From the NCBI GenBank assembly GCA_029964075.1, contig CM057135.1, forward strand, positions 15,154,863-15,218,862: a DNA stretch of 64,000 nucleotides. The letters are read 5' to 3'. This DNA comes from Patiria pectinifera. Its lineage: Eukaryota > Echinodermata > Asteroidea > Valvatida > Asterinidae. A program made the position numbers and the translations under genes. Below are positions 43,699-53,463 of the stretch, in pieces. The notes below the pieces were generated by a model, which made no database searches, was not told the DNA's origin, and saw only the letters and a list, made by a program, of their open reading frames with translations. Within the stretch, counting starts at the first letter, position 1. Every line of letters begins with the position of its first letter.

Positions 43699-44393
43699 GA
43701 GGTAACCTAGAACTTAATTTAGCGCGTCTCGCAGAACTAGACCAAGAGATATTTGATGCCGAACATGAATTAGGTGATCATAGGATCAGCGAAGAAGAAC
43801 GACGAGAGTTAAACGATAAATTGAGCGACTTAGACGCTGAAAGATCTGCCAGATTAGAAGCCGCAAAAGCCAACGAACGAGGGCTCAAAAGTCAGATCGC
43901 TAGAATCAAAGAAACGATTAATAAAATATTAGGCGACGACACGACTCTGGCGGAAAAGATCAGAACTCTGTTTAGAGAACAAGGTGTGACCGTAGTGAGT
44001 ATTTTAGCCGCTTTGAGTTTAGCCATCAGCACGATAGTGAGTAGCATCGTCGCTAGCGTGAGAGGTGCGGGTGCCCCAACCGCGCCATCGCCAACACCTA
44101 CACCAACACCAACACCAAAAGGCGGTATCAAAGAGTGGATTTCAAAACAACTCGCTAATTTTGCATCTGCTCTTCAAAAACTCGGAGTGAGCGCGTTGGG
44201 TGCTCTGCCGGGTATCATAGGCAGCGTACTCAGTTGGATACTTAAAGTCCGTATCGTGGTTGGCCGAACACGTGTGGGCTTTGTTTTTGGGTGTGGGAGC
44301 CTTGGTGTTTGCGTACCTGCAAAAACGATGGTAGTTATAGTTGTAATCAAGTTTAAACAAAACAAAAAAGCCTTACCAGCACAAAGTTGGTAA
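43683..44393 (+). pseudogene. Copy B: coiled-coil / membrane protein with frameshifted C-terminus
   Basis: The frame is open from 43,683; no ATG is evident at the beginning, and the nearest candidate is a TTG. A coiled coil (LNLARLAELDQEI, ERRELNDKLSDLDAERSARL, SQIARIKETINKILGDDTTL) leads into a hydrophobic segment (VVSILAALSLAISTIVSSIV), a Pro/Thr linker (TAPSPTPTPTPTPKGG) and KEWISKQLANFASALQKLG, then GIIGSVLSWIL. Compared with copy A, 11 bases are missing at about 44,240-44,252. The last hydrophobic helix is therefore read out of frame. Possibly a membrane-active minor capsid protein; unproven. Confidence 0.65.
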
Positions 44394-44402
44394 GGCTTTT
44401 TT
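44364..44402. terminator. Strong hairpin between convergent genes
   Basis: AAAAAAGCCTTACCA (44,364-44,378) pairs perfectly with TGGTAAGGCTTTTTT (44,388-44,402) around a 9-base loop; a T-run extends beyond. It lies between the coiled-coil gene (+) and the Pro-rich gene (-). Copy A keeps a damaged version at about 24,170-24,205. It could act as a bidirectional 3' processing or termination signal, as hairpins do in some large DNA viruses. Confidence 0.6.
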
Positions 44403-44435
44403 TTTTTTTTTTGTCTTGTTAGATTAGAGTGTGAC

Positions 44436-45910
44436 TTATCGCGTTGCCTCGTAAGCCAAAATACCCATACCAACGATAGCTAATATTCCTACCGTCAACG
44501 ATAATTTTTCGTCTCGGTGAGTTTGTAGTTTCGTGGGCTCTTGGGTTAAAACTGTAGGTGCTGGTGTTGGTGAGGGTGTAGGTGCTGGTGTAGGTGTTGG
44601 CGATGGCGCTGGTGCTGGCGCTGGCGTTGGCGCTGGTGCTGGCGCAGGTGTTGGTGATACAACATCGTTCGTCATAGGCTCTGGGGGTGTTGGTGGCGTG
44701 ACGTCATCGGTGTCGTCAAAAGAGTCGTCCGGTTGAGGTTGTGAGTTTAAATCTGGCACCAAACCGGTGTTCATACTCTGGGTAGCAATTTGAAGATTGT
44801 TGTTATAGCCGTCGTGCGTTCCAACCCTCAAGTTCATATCCGATGGAATTAAATACAACCCCGGTTTTACGACAAAATTTAAAGGCGTTCTGGCATACTG
44901 CAAATAGTCTTGAAATTGATTGATACTCGTTTCCATGTCGTCTACTGCATTGATGATATCTTCAACGATGACGTTAAATTGTCTCTGAGCGTCTAATCCG
45001 GTGCCCGGTGATAATACGCTCGTTTTTGTTTGAGCCTGCGCACCGAGTAAAGCGTACACGTAAGATCTGATCGATTCGTTGATCTTTATGATTCCCACGG
45101 GGGTAAACGAACTCGTGTCGGGTATAAAATCTAACCAAGCCATTTTGACGATGTCGTCTTGTTCGAAATAACCCTTCCAATGCTTAAAAAAAAGCATCGT
45201 GTTTTTTTGGATCGTCCAAACCCCAATTTTTATCACCCGTGGGGTTGATAAAATCGTCGAGTGTGGTCGTGTTTTTATCATAGTCTAACGGCAAGAGTAC
45301 AAACGATTTTGTTTTTTCGTTCCAAAGAAAAAGCCGGCCTAAGCCATAAGTCTTTTGATCCCTCGTCTGTTTAAAAGACTTATTTTGATCGATGGCAAAC
45401 GTCCTACAGATGTTGGTAAATGCTCCACGATCATAGGTGTTGCTGAGAGCGTCAAACGAGTCTTCTCCCGGTATTGCTATGGCCATGTCGTTTAATATCC
45501 TTTTAACTGTAAAGTATAGATGAAAGTTAAAGATGGCCCAAACGTAACGGTTGTTCGAGTTTAAAATATCGATTCCAACACCACAGCCCGTTGTAGCGCA
45601 ATATATCGCAAAGTTTAACTGATTTTGATAAAAAAGACATGGGGTCTATTTTCCAACGAAGTAAAGCATCGTTGGTATTGAGGCGAGATATTTTATAGTC
45701 TGAGATTAAGTCGGGAAACGAGCTTAAAAACCCGTTGGTTTTGTTAACTATAACTTCCAGTGCACTGGGTTTAGTGCTGTTTAAAAATTTTGCTTGGGGT
45801 GCAACTTGATGCTTTAGCTCGGTTGCCTTGGTTACATTTTGATTTACTTGTTTCGTTACCTGATCAGCTATCAATTGTATCTGCTTTTTTAACAACATAA
45901 AAGCAGTCAT
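44436..45910 (-). pseudogene. Copy B: Pro-rich membrane-anchored protein of unknown function
   Basis: About 490 codons from ATG at 45,910. N-terminal helices with MLLKKQIQLIADQVTKQVNQ, a Cys-bearing hydrophobic segment (NFAIYCATTGCGVGI, read in another frame), then PGEDSFDALSNTYDRG and DYDKNTTTLDDFINPTGDKN. YVYALLGAQAQTKTSVLSPG, GLYLIPSDMNLRVGTHDGYN, a long Pro/Ala/Thr linker (44,560-44,660) and a C-terminal membrane helix (LTVGILAIVGMGILAY) follow. Frameshifts lie at about 45,632 and in an A8 run at 45,186-45,193. The linker plus tail anchor suggests a virion surface or internal scaffold protein. Not recognised. Confidence 0.65.
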
Positions 45911-45951
45911 TATTTTAGTTTTAGTTTTAATATAAAAAGACTTTAAAATAA

Positions 45952-47119
45952 ATGCATTCGTTTCACTTGTTGCAAAATGAGCAGACGTTTAAATTAGAAG
46001 ACGTCGTAAATAATCTAAACGGTCAAAAATCTGTACGTGTAAAAAGGGTGATCTTTAACTCCGGATATTTTAATATTTCCAGCGCCACAGAGATTGATTT
46101 GCATACGCAAATAGATGGGAGACCCGCTGAAAGAGAACCTGATTATGGTAGAAGCTACGAACGGGGTGACCCAAGAGGAATAATAAAAACAAATAGAGAT
46201 TTTGTTGAATCGTTTATAACTGACATACCCTACGACTATTTTTTTAACGGCGAAAATACTTTCAATAGAGTTATAAACGATCTTATAGAAGCGTACGAGG
46301 AAGACAGACTAGACTCTGTTTTAAAATCGCTCGAAAAAGAAATAGACGAAATAAATGAAAGGATGTCAACTTTAGAGGGTAAAAGACAAGAGGAAACAAC
46401 CCCCATCTTACAAGACAATACGATGATGTATTTAGTAGCAATTATAGGTCAAAGAAAAAAACTTCATCGAGGAAGGTAAAAAGATAGCGTTAGAATATAT
46501 CGAAGGTACAATAAGCGAACCTAGAGTGAGAGAAATTAGACAAGCGGGTGTAACAATACGGGGGAGTCTTGTCGTGTCGGGTGATGATTTAGATTTTATT
46601 CCTCCGAGTCTTTTAGCGCCGTTACCAGATGGAGTCACCGGTTCAGTCACCATCCCACCGGGGTGGTACGACGTCGATTGGTTTTATTTCATTTTAAATT
46701 ATATACCCGGGGTAAGTTTTCGAATATTTATAGAATCTAAAAAGGTGACGTTGGTGGTAACCGACGTCAATCTCAAATTGCGCTTGAACAGAGAAGTATC
46801 TCGATTACTCAATTTACCCAAAGGAAGACTGATACCCAAAGTGGTGTATACGGGGTCTTACGACGTTAATCCGTTTAAATTTTTGTTTATTCGCTGCCCG
46901 CAATTAAGTACGAGTGAAAACTTTTTTAATGGTCGTCCTTCTGACATCTTAAAAATCGTACCCGTGGCTACGCGCAAACCCGAGCCTGATAGAGTCGAAG
47001 ATTTCAAGAAACTTAAAAACGGTATAATCGACAAACTGACATTTTCAATCACAGGTGAAAGGGGACAGATCATTAACAACAAGGGTGTGAGTATCATTAT
47101 CGAGTTGGAGATCTTTTAA
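45952..47119 (+). pseudogene. Copy B: penton-like minor capsid candidate
   Basis: About 390 codons. The N-terminal half, 45,952-46,479, has NEQTFKLEDVVNNLNGQKSV, NGENTFNRVINDLIEAYEED and a coiled coil. After a frameshift near 46,440-46,460 the C-terminal half runs to 47,119: GDDLDFIPPSLLAPLPDGVT, PPGWYDVDWFYFILNYIPG, VTDVNLKLRLNREVSRLLNL, FKFLFIRCPQLSTSENF and a last beta-type segment (FSITGERGQIINNKGVSIII). That ending is typical of jelly-roll virion proteins of this group. The penton role is inferred from this ending and from position. Confidence 0.5.
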
Positions 47120-47144
47120 TTTTAAAATGTTTTTATATTAAAAC

Positions 47145-47801
47145 ATGAGTATAGATAGTAAGGCGTTATACCCCGATATTTCTGGAGATGTACTCCGATT
47201 AAATAGTAACGAAGAAACAAAAGTGTACAGACTTAAAAAGATTGAAGAGATTCGATCTTTAATCTTAAAAGAGAGAGACCACCGAGAGCGCACTTATAAA
47301 AAAATAAAGAGAGTGATCGACACTATTAATTACGTAGAGATAGGAGTCGAATGACTGGGGTTTATTGCGGCGGCTATAGGTATTCCCGCTCTCTTGGGTG
47401 TTATATCAGCCCCCGTTGGATTGGTGCTAGAAGGAACGTTTATGGGCGCTTTTGGTGTAGATATTCTGCTTAGAATCGCGTCTAAGCGATTATCCGCCAA
47501 GCTGAAAAAGCACGATCAGATTAAAATATTAGCAGACTCCAAACTTAACACGATTGAAGAATACGTGTCTCAAGCCATCAACGACGGAGATATATCGCAC
47601 GAAGAGTTCTTACTGATTACGAGAGAGCTCGCAAAATTTAACAAGCTTAAGCAAAAAATTAGAACAAAGACCAGCACAAAGCTTCAAAAAATTAAAAACG
47701 ATACCGACTTTGAAAAAGAAGTTAAAAAACGGGTAGACGAACGGCTGGCAAAAGAAAAAAAATCTCTTATCGAAAAACTTACAAGTTCAAATTCTCAGTA
47801 A
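47145..47801 (+). pseudogene. Copy B: ERDHRER-type membrane protein
   Basis: 218 codons with an in-frame TGA at 47,352-47,354, after NYVEIGVE. Before the stop: KIEEIRSLILKERDHRERTY. After it: LGFIAAAIGIPALLGVISAP (hydrophobic), GTFMGAFGVDILLRIASKRL, KLNTIEEYVSQAINDGDISH and a Lys-rich C-terminus. It is preceded by TTTATATTAAAAC. The layout (ERDHR motif, glycine-rich membrane hairpin, ISHEEF segment) recurs in Polintons. Function unknown. Confidence 0.75.
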
Positions 47802-47829
47802 ATAAACATTATGAAAGCGATCCGCCGAG

Positions 47830-48306
47830 TTATACCTCTATTTCACCTCTTAGGGCAACACCCTCGGCCCCGCCTTTATTGTAGTGGTCATCGTATCTTT
47901 TAAGTGCCTTATTAAATTGATTTTGAGTCACTTTAAATACATCACTAACTCGTTCTTTGTTCCATCCAACGACGTGATGGTAACAGGCCGCTATTAACGA
48001 CCGTTTAACGCAACCATTTCCCCTCAATGTTTTGTAATTAACAAGCTCGTTATATTTGTTGATTGTTTCTTGGACATCTTCTGAGTCTTGCTCTGGACAA
48101 ACAGAAAATATAAGTTTCTCAACAGTTTTTCTTTTGTTTCTTTTTAAAGTTGACCAATTGATACGATCTTCTTGCGCATTTTCTGCCGAAAAATCAAAGT
48201 AACGTGAGACTATTTCACCGCACGTTTCACAAACTAAAAAACCATTCTCGATGATTATATGGTGATCGCACTTATCCCCAAGTTGCGGCGTCTCAAAGTA
48301 TTCCAT
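47830..48306 (-). CDS. Copy B: TFIIB-like transcription factor
   Basis: 158 codons, intact, start ATG at 48,306. The N-terminal zinc ribbon has C13-x2-H16 and C26-x2-C29 followed by GEIV (CDHH ... VCETCGEIVSRYFDF). This is the C-x2-H / C-x2-C-G pattern of TFIIB. A middle with NAQEDRINWSTLKRNKRK corresponds to the B-reader/linker region. Residues about 96-146 (GNGCVKRSLIAACYHHVVGW, VSDVFKVTQNQFNKALKRY) look like one cyclin-like helical repeat; TFIIB has two. If functional it would help recruit a polymerase to element promoters. It is convergent with the ERDHRER gene, 28 bases away. TFIIB-like is my reading; a homology search is needed. Confidence 0.7.
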   Translation of the reverse strand: MEYFETPQLGDKCDHHIIIENGFLVCETCGEIVSRYFDFSAENAQEDRINWSTLKRNKRKTVEKLIFSVCPEQDSEDVQETINKYNELVNYKTLRGNGCVKRSLIAACYHHVVGWNKERVSDVFKVTQNQFNKALKRYDDHYNKGGAEGVALRGEIEV

Positions 48307-48659
48307 CTATTTAATAAACTTAAATAAAAATGATTGATTTTTTTAATAAAAAAATTAAATAGCGCCCTCTGTTTTTAATTGATATCCCTCACACCCATAA
48401 ATGGCGCCCTCTATAGGATAAACAATACTCAGACACAACTGACAAAAAACCTTAAAAGAAATAAATTATATTTATAACCATTTATTTATACAAATTTTAC
48501 AAGATTTACAAACAATGATTACATTTAAAACAACAATATCAAAGTCTTTTTAAAAAGCATTTACGTTGCTAGGCACCACACTTAATAAATCATACACAAA
48601 CAGACTCTGATTGTTCATGGTCATACTCGTACCAAATACAATAGAAATCAGTTGTCATA

Positions 48660-49030
48660 TAAAAAACTTTGATGATTCATTTAACGATCAGCTTGTACCA
48701 AATACAATAAAACCACAGTCCAATATTAAATGGTCATGGCCGGACCAAATACAATAAAAATCAGTTGTCATAAACTACTTTGATGATTCATTTAACGATC
48801 AGCTTGTACAAAATACAATAAAACCACAGTCCATTATTAAATGGTCATGGCCGGACCAAATACAATAAAAATCACTTGTCATGTAAACTACTGTGATGAA
48901 TCATTTAACGATCAGCTTGTACCAAATACAATAAAACCACAGTCCATTATTAAATGGTCATGGCTGGACCAAATACAATAAAAATCACTTGTCATGTAAA
49001 CTACTGTGATGAATCATTTAACGATCAGCC
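48660..49030. repeat. 112-bp tandem repeat array, about 3.5 units
   Basis: Units begin at about 48,691, 48,802, 48,914 and 49,027, each with CTTGTACCAAATACAATAAAA, CCACAGTCCATTATTAAATG, GTCATGGCCGGACCAAATAC and a closing GATGAATCATTTAACGATCA. It lies 3' of the DUF3102-like gene remnant. Copy A has only a single related unit. Confidence 0.85.
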
Positions 49031-49300
49031 TTATCGTGACAAGCAGTGCCTTTGTACACATTTTGTACCCGATGGGTTATATACAAAACCATATCGACTA
49101 TCGTCATGATAAAACAATGTATAATCAGGTAGTCCTATATGTAGTTTGTTTCCAAATATTGGCGATATGTGAGACTTGCAACATAAGTTTAATTTCTTTT
49201 CTAAGGCTGTAAAGTTTGTAAAATGGTAGTCCTAATAGCCTAATTCTGTAGTCCTCTCTGCCAGAATTCCTCTTGTCAGAGTTCTTCTTCAGTTCTGCAA
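49030..49300 (-). pseudogene. Copy B: DUF3102-like gene remnant
   Basis: It is nearly identical to both ends of the copy A gene (28,440-28,630 and 29,240-29,302), but about 610 bases in the middle are deleted; the junction is near 49,242. The conserved helical core is therefore missing. The downstream exon acceptor (49,298-49,302) and the upstream exon with its GAAAG/GTAAAC donor near 49,397 are still recognisable. Confidence 0.65.
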
Positions 49301-49302
49301 AA

Positions 49303-50097
49303 TATATTTAAAAAATAATAAGTTTAAGAGTAAAAACCTACTGTACAGTTTATCACTCTCTTACTTTAAACTAAAAATATACTCAAATCAGTTTACCTTT
49401 CAACAGTGAAGTAACTTAATTTCTTGGGTCTGCTTCAAAAGCTTGAGACACGTTCTGTCGATTCACAGCATACATTCTAAAAAGGGGTAAACAAAATCAA
49501 GAATTAAGTTTTAAAAAATGACCAGACTTCTCCCTACGGGTAGTAAACCCAATCAAACAATTTGCATAAATAAGGATATTTGTCGTATACCTTTTCACGT
49601 CGGCGCCAGGCGCCAGTTTGATTCTTGAATCATAATTCACGTACACACACTGAATGTTAAAAAATACACAGCGATCGGACAGAGTTTTATTTTAACTTGA
49701 CATAATTAAATAAAACATACCTTTTAGCAAAGATAGAGTTGGTCCTCTGTTCAGTTCTGTAGTCGTATATGCTTCTGGCAGTGCTATAAGGGTCATCTCA
49801 CTTATATAGGAACTACCACTGTGTGCTTCTGAGAATGCTGACGTATGCACACCCTTTCTTCTAAACCATTGTTTGCTTCTGACGTATGGGGTGAGTCATA
49901 TGCATGCGGCCCCAACTAACAAAAGCAATTCACGACTCATTGAATTTGAATAGGTACACTTTTACCTCAACGGAAGTGCAAAAGTTCAGCGAAGTGCAAG
50001 AGTTCGTATATTTGCAAGTCAAGGTTGAAGTAGACTTGTATGAGTTGTATTTTATTTTTTTTAACACAAGTTCAAAAATAAAAAATACATCTTAAAA
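49303..50097. other. 5' exon, intron and promoter region of the DUF3102-like gene; no other gene
   Basis: 49,303-49,397 is the intron, 49,398-49,480 the upstream exon. A TATA-like TATATAAG (minus strand) lies at about 49,802-49,809. 49,850-50,097 is unassigned and leads into the TIR. Confidence 0.5.
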
Positions 50098-50307
50098 AAT
50101 TGAGCCCGGTTTTGGCCGATTCCGAGACTGAGATATTGGGAGGGGCGGGGGCAGATATCATGGAGAGAGAGGGGGCAGAGATCAAGGGAGAGGGGCGGGG
50201 GCAGAGATCAAGGGGGCGGGGCAAAGTCTGGCATCCGCCCCTCCCCATTGACCCTGTACTACCCCCAGACCCATGGCAAAGTCTGGAATCCCCCATCTAT
50301 ACCTACT
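50098..50307. repeat. Right TIR of copy B
   Basis: The inner part (GAGCCCGGTTTTGGCCGATT, CCGAGACTGAGATATTGGGA, GGGGCGGGGGCAGATATCAT) is the inverse of 32,660-32,760. The outer part has GCAAAGTCTGG twice (about 50,221 and 50,276) and GGGCGGG repeats, and ends CTACT at 50,307. That outer part resembles the left end of copy A, not the left end of copy B. Confidence 0.85.
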
Positions 50308-51178
50308 AAGCTAAAGGTAAGTACCCCAAAAACATTTGTTCAAACAGATATACTTTAATTTCTCAAAAACTGTTTCATCTTCATGGAACATTAATGTTAC
50401 TCTTACATAAGTAAAGGAAATTTGTTCCCGCAACCGGAAATCTACATGCACAGTACAACAGCTTATGGAGCAGATGAACTGATTTGACAAACTAAGTCAT
50501 TAATCCCATGAAAAAACAACGCTGTGTATAATCTGCTCTGGTTTGCATTAACATATTTTTGTGCCATTTTCACTGATTACACACGAAAGTATTTATGAAA
50601 TATATACTCATACCACATGTTTTTTTGAGAAATTAAAGGAGTCTGCTTGCACATTTTTGGGCCACCCCGCACATACATAGTTTTATATTTTGATCTCATT
50701 AATCAACTCATTAACAAAGAGGGGGGAGGGGCTGGAACCAAATTATTGAACTATTATACGGTACTACCCTGTACTTAGTTTAGAATTCAACAATGACAAT
50801 TTTTTTCAATTCATTTTGTATAGATGGCTGATCATGAAAAAATTGTCACATGTCATTAGAAAACTGTTTATGTATCTACATGTGCAAGGCATAGGTGTTT
50901 ATATACAACCTGCAGTAAACTTGAACCTTGTGTATTGTGTGCTTGTTAAGACTTGTTAAACGTTTTGGAAGTACATAGTACCATCTTGAGAAGCGTAAAA
51001 GGTTCTCGCGCAGAACCCTTATTTCTGAATTGTGCAGTAAAATAGATACTGAGGTGCTTTTCATAGCAAATTAAATTTTATTTTCACTTGTTCATGCACT
51101 TTACTTGAAGAGACAACAAACTGTCTGATGTACATGTATTTACATGTATTTTCGTGTATTTTATCTCTATAAACACAG
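50308..51178. other. Unassigned DNA, no gene seen
   Basis: AT-rich sequence without a convincing frame. It may be the intron upstream of the exon at 51,179. Confidence 0.4.
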
Positions 51179-52762
51179 GTGTGCCTGAGAAGGCAACTGC
51201 ACTTGACGCTGGTGTGGCATCAACATCATCTGGGAGCATTGGCAGCCCAAGTCTTATCCAGCTTGGATACGACACCAGAAGATGATTCTTCATCACAAGG
51301 CGCGGAAAGTAGCCCATCTCCAATACCAGCATCCACCACATCGTCCAATCTTCGCCCTTGAATTTCTTGGCAAAAAATGCCAAAGGAGCTTATGGCCTAT
51401 GTCAAAGCTGATTCCCGACCATCTCCAAGCATGAGAAAGGAAATGATCAGATTTATCGTTGATAACCTATACAAACCAGATCAGTCGCTCCCTCGCACTA
51501 AGGTGTTGCGCAGTATTGCCCAAGAAATAATTCATAAGCACCCAAAGTCCTTCACTGACGAAGTAGATGGAGAGAGAATTGGAAGCGGCAACGATAGCCT
51601 AGTTTCACAGCTTGTTAATAGGGTAGACAATGTTTCTCGGCTGAGTCAGCCATCAAAGAAACGCAAAGTGTCACTGGTTGACAACACAACTCCTGTCGCC
51701 AAGAAGAAACGTGATGCATTATGGCTGCGTCAACTGGCAACCTGTTTCATTCCCAGAAGGTGAGATAAGAGAGACTCAGCAGGAGGTCCAAGAACAGCTG
51801 AAGCAGCTTCATAGGTCGGAACCTCACACCAAGAAATCAGAGATCCTGGACAAAATGGCAATGACCTACGCAAGTCAGCGCCAGGTCATCAACAAAGCAG
51901 ACTGTGTGCTTTTGGATTTGATAGAACAGTGGCCCTACCTGATTGATGAGGCTTGCATGCTGCAGCACTTTAAGGAGCTGGTGAGCATCGATATCAAGAT
52001 CAAACTTACCAGTGTTTTTGAGGCCAACGTTCCAAAACTGCTGCGTTTCCTGAAACAAGGGGTACGTAACAAGAAAGTGAAAGCTACCTTGAATCAGATC
52101 GAAGACGCCATTCATGAAGTTGGTAACCAGACACCAAAGGTGGTAGGACTGATTCTACTGCTTTCTGCTTACTTTGACGAAGAAGAAACACACCACATCA
52201 TATCCAGCGAGGTAAGGGGCTGTCTTCTTCATTACTTGGTGATTGTAGTTGCATTTTAACCATTTAGGTGCACTCAAAACTCTGTGTCATGATACCTGTG
52301 TGTGAACGTTGACTTCACAAATCTATAGATGTACTTCGTTTTCATTGCATCCAGGTGCTTCCTAGTGTTGACCCAGTTAATTTTTGTTTGTATTTTGTTC
52401 TTTGCACATGAATGCCCATTAAAAGCTCAACATGTATGTTAGCTTTCACGATGTAGCCACCGAATTGACTTAAACATGATTATGGAATGGTGCTCCAGGT
52501 TTGAATTTTGTTAGAGATATAAGCACCCTGATATTGGCTGAAAGCGTTTTGCATATTATGCAGTGTAAAGTGTGACTCTTGTAGTGTATGCCATCCCTTT
52601 CATGTCTCAAATTTCCCCTGCTAGTTTTGTACATGATTATTTCATTTAAACAATTTTGCATGTATTGACATTTTTTGTTTCATTTTGGTTTTTACATATA
52701 GGGCCTTGGAAGACCTATTGACACAGAGAGACTTCCTGGCAATCCACTTTTGGTTGCATATG
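51179..52762 (+). pseudogene. SAMD3-like gene segment (host type), two exons, degenerate
   Basis: Exon 1 is 51,179-52,211 (acceptor AAACACAG/GTG; donor GCGAG/GTAAGG). Exon 2 is 52,702-52,762 (acceptor CATATAG/GGC; donor ATATG/GTGAGT). Exon 1 has a Ser-rich linker, then MPKELMAYVKADSRPSPSMR and EIIHKHPKSF, CVNWQPVSFPEGE, LIEQWPYLIDEACMLQHFKE and TPKVVGLILLLSAYFDEEE. Exon 2 reads GLGRPIDTERLPGNPLLVAY. This is the layout of the SAMD3-like proteins of fish and invertebrates without the SAM domain, which would lie upstream. A TGA at 51,359 and a one-base shift at about 51,712 break exon 1, so it is a pseudogene or has assembly errors. Confidence 0.6.
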
Positions 52763-53463
52763 GTGAGTTATTATTTTTTTTTTCTTTTTGTAAAAAATGT
52801 ACACAAATCAACATACTTAGGTGATACACAGTCTTTTTTTAATTGCAATGGATCTAAGTTCAAAAGGTTAGCAATAGTTGCTATAGACTCCAACATGCAA
52901 TTTATGTCCTAAAATTCATGATGTATTACAAGGGAAGGGGTGGGTTGAAAGGGCATTTACAGCCCCTCCCCACCCCTCCCCCCCCCCCCAAAAAAAAGCC
53001 AGAACAAAATCTTGGGGGTCATGCAAAATGTTTGTAATTAAAAACAAAGAAATCTGATGTTGTGATTATCTTGTTTATATCAAATGGTCACAATGTATTG
53101 CAGGTTTGCAAAACAGAGAAAAGAACAAACAGTTCAAAAGCTTGCAAGACGCCCCTAGCCTTCCTATCTCCCAAACTTATAACCCCACCAACCATCCCCC
53201 TGCACTCCTGCACTGTTTGTAATCAGGTTGATACAATCTTCTAATTTGGGTTTCGGCATTTAATTATTAAGCAGGTAAGTAGGGAGATGGACAGGCACTA
53301 TTCCAAATCCATTATCTTTGCCTCCTTAATTACCCCCCTCCCCTCCAAATGACCCTCCCCAAAAATAGATCCCCCTCCCCCAAAATAGATCCCCCTTCCC
53401 CAAATACATCTCCCCCTCTAGCTCCCCAAATATATCTCTTCTCTCTCCGAGTTGTTATATTAT
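52763..53463. other. Intronic or intergenic; C-rich low-complexity runs
   Basis: A C/A run lies at about 52,970-52,997, and a repeated CCCCAAAATAGATCCCCCT-type tract at 53,335-53,420. No gene seen. Confidence 0.5.

Larger units (their letters stand above)
32548..50307 (+). mobile_element. Polinton/adintovirus-like element, copy B (about 17.8 kb)
   Basis: It begins AGTAG at 32,548 and ends CTACT at 50,307. The inner halves of the two ends are inverted repeats. It carries a PolB with exonuclease motifs, a retroviral-type integrase, an intact double-jelly-roll-type capsid gene, an FtsK/HerA-type ATPase remnant and a series of Polinton-type small genes, in divergent and convergent groups. The 6-bp flanks (GGAATT left, AAGCTA right) do not match. 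Either the target duplication is lost or the ends are not an original pair. It also contains a 1.7-kb solo LTR, so its original size was about 16 kb. Confidence 0.9.

Noticed and set aside
44533-44736. Gly/Val-rich plus-strand frame (repeated GVG units)
   Set aside because: It is the antisense shadow of the Pro/Ala/Thr linker of the minus-strand gene; the repeat pattern comes from codon repetition.
18222-48306. Prokaryotic or phage DNA contamination (PolB, DUF3102-like, TFIIB-like)
   Set aside because: The genes are embedded among animal retrotransposons, the polymerase and integrase are of Polinton type, and copies at different stages of decay lie in the same window.
48660-49030. CRISPR-like array
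   Set aside because: The units are contiguous 112-bp tandem repeats without unique spacers, in a eukaryotic genome.
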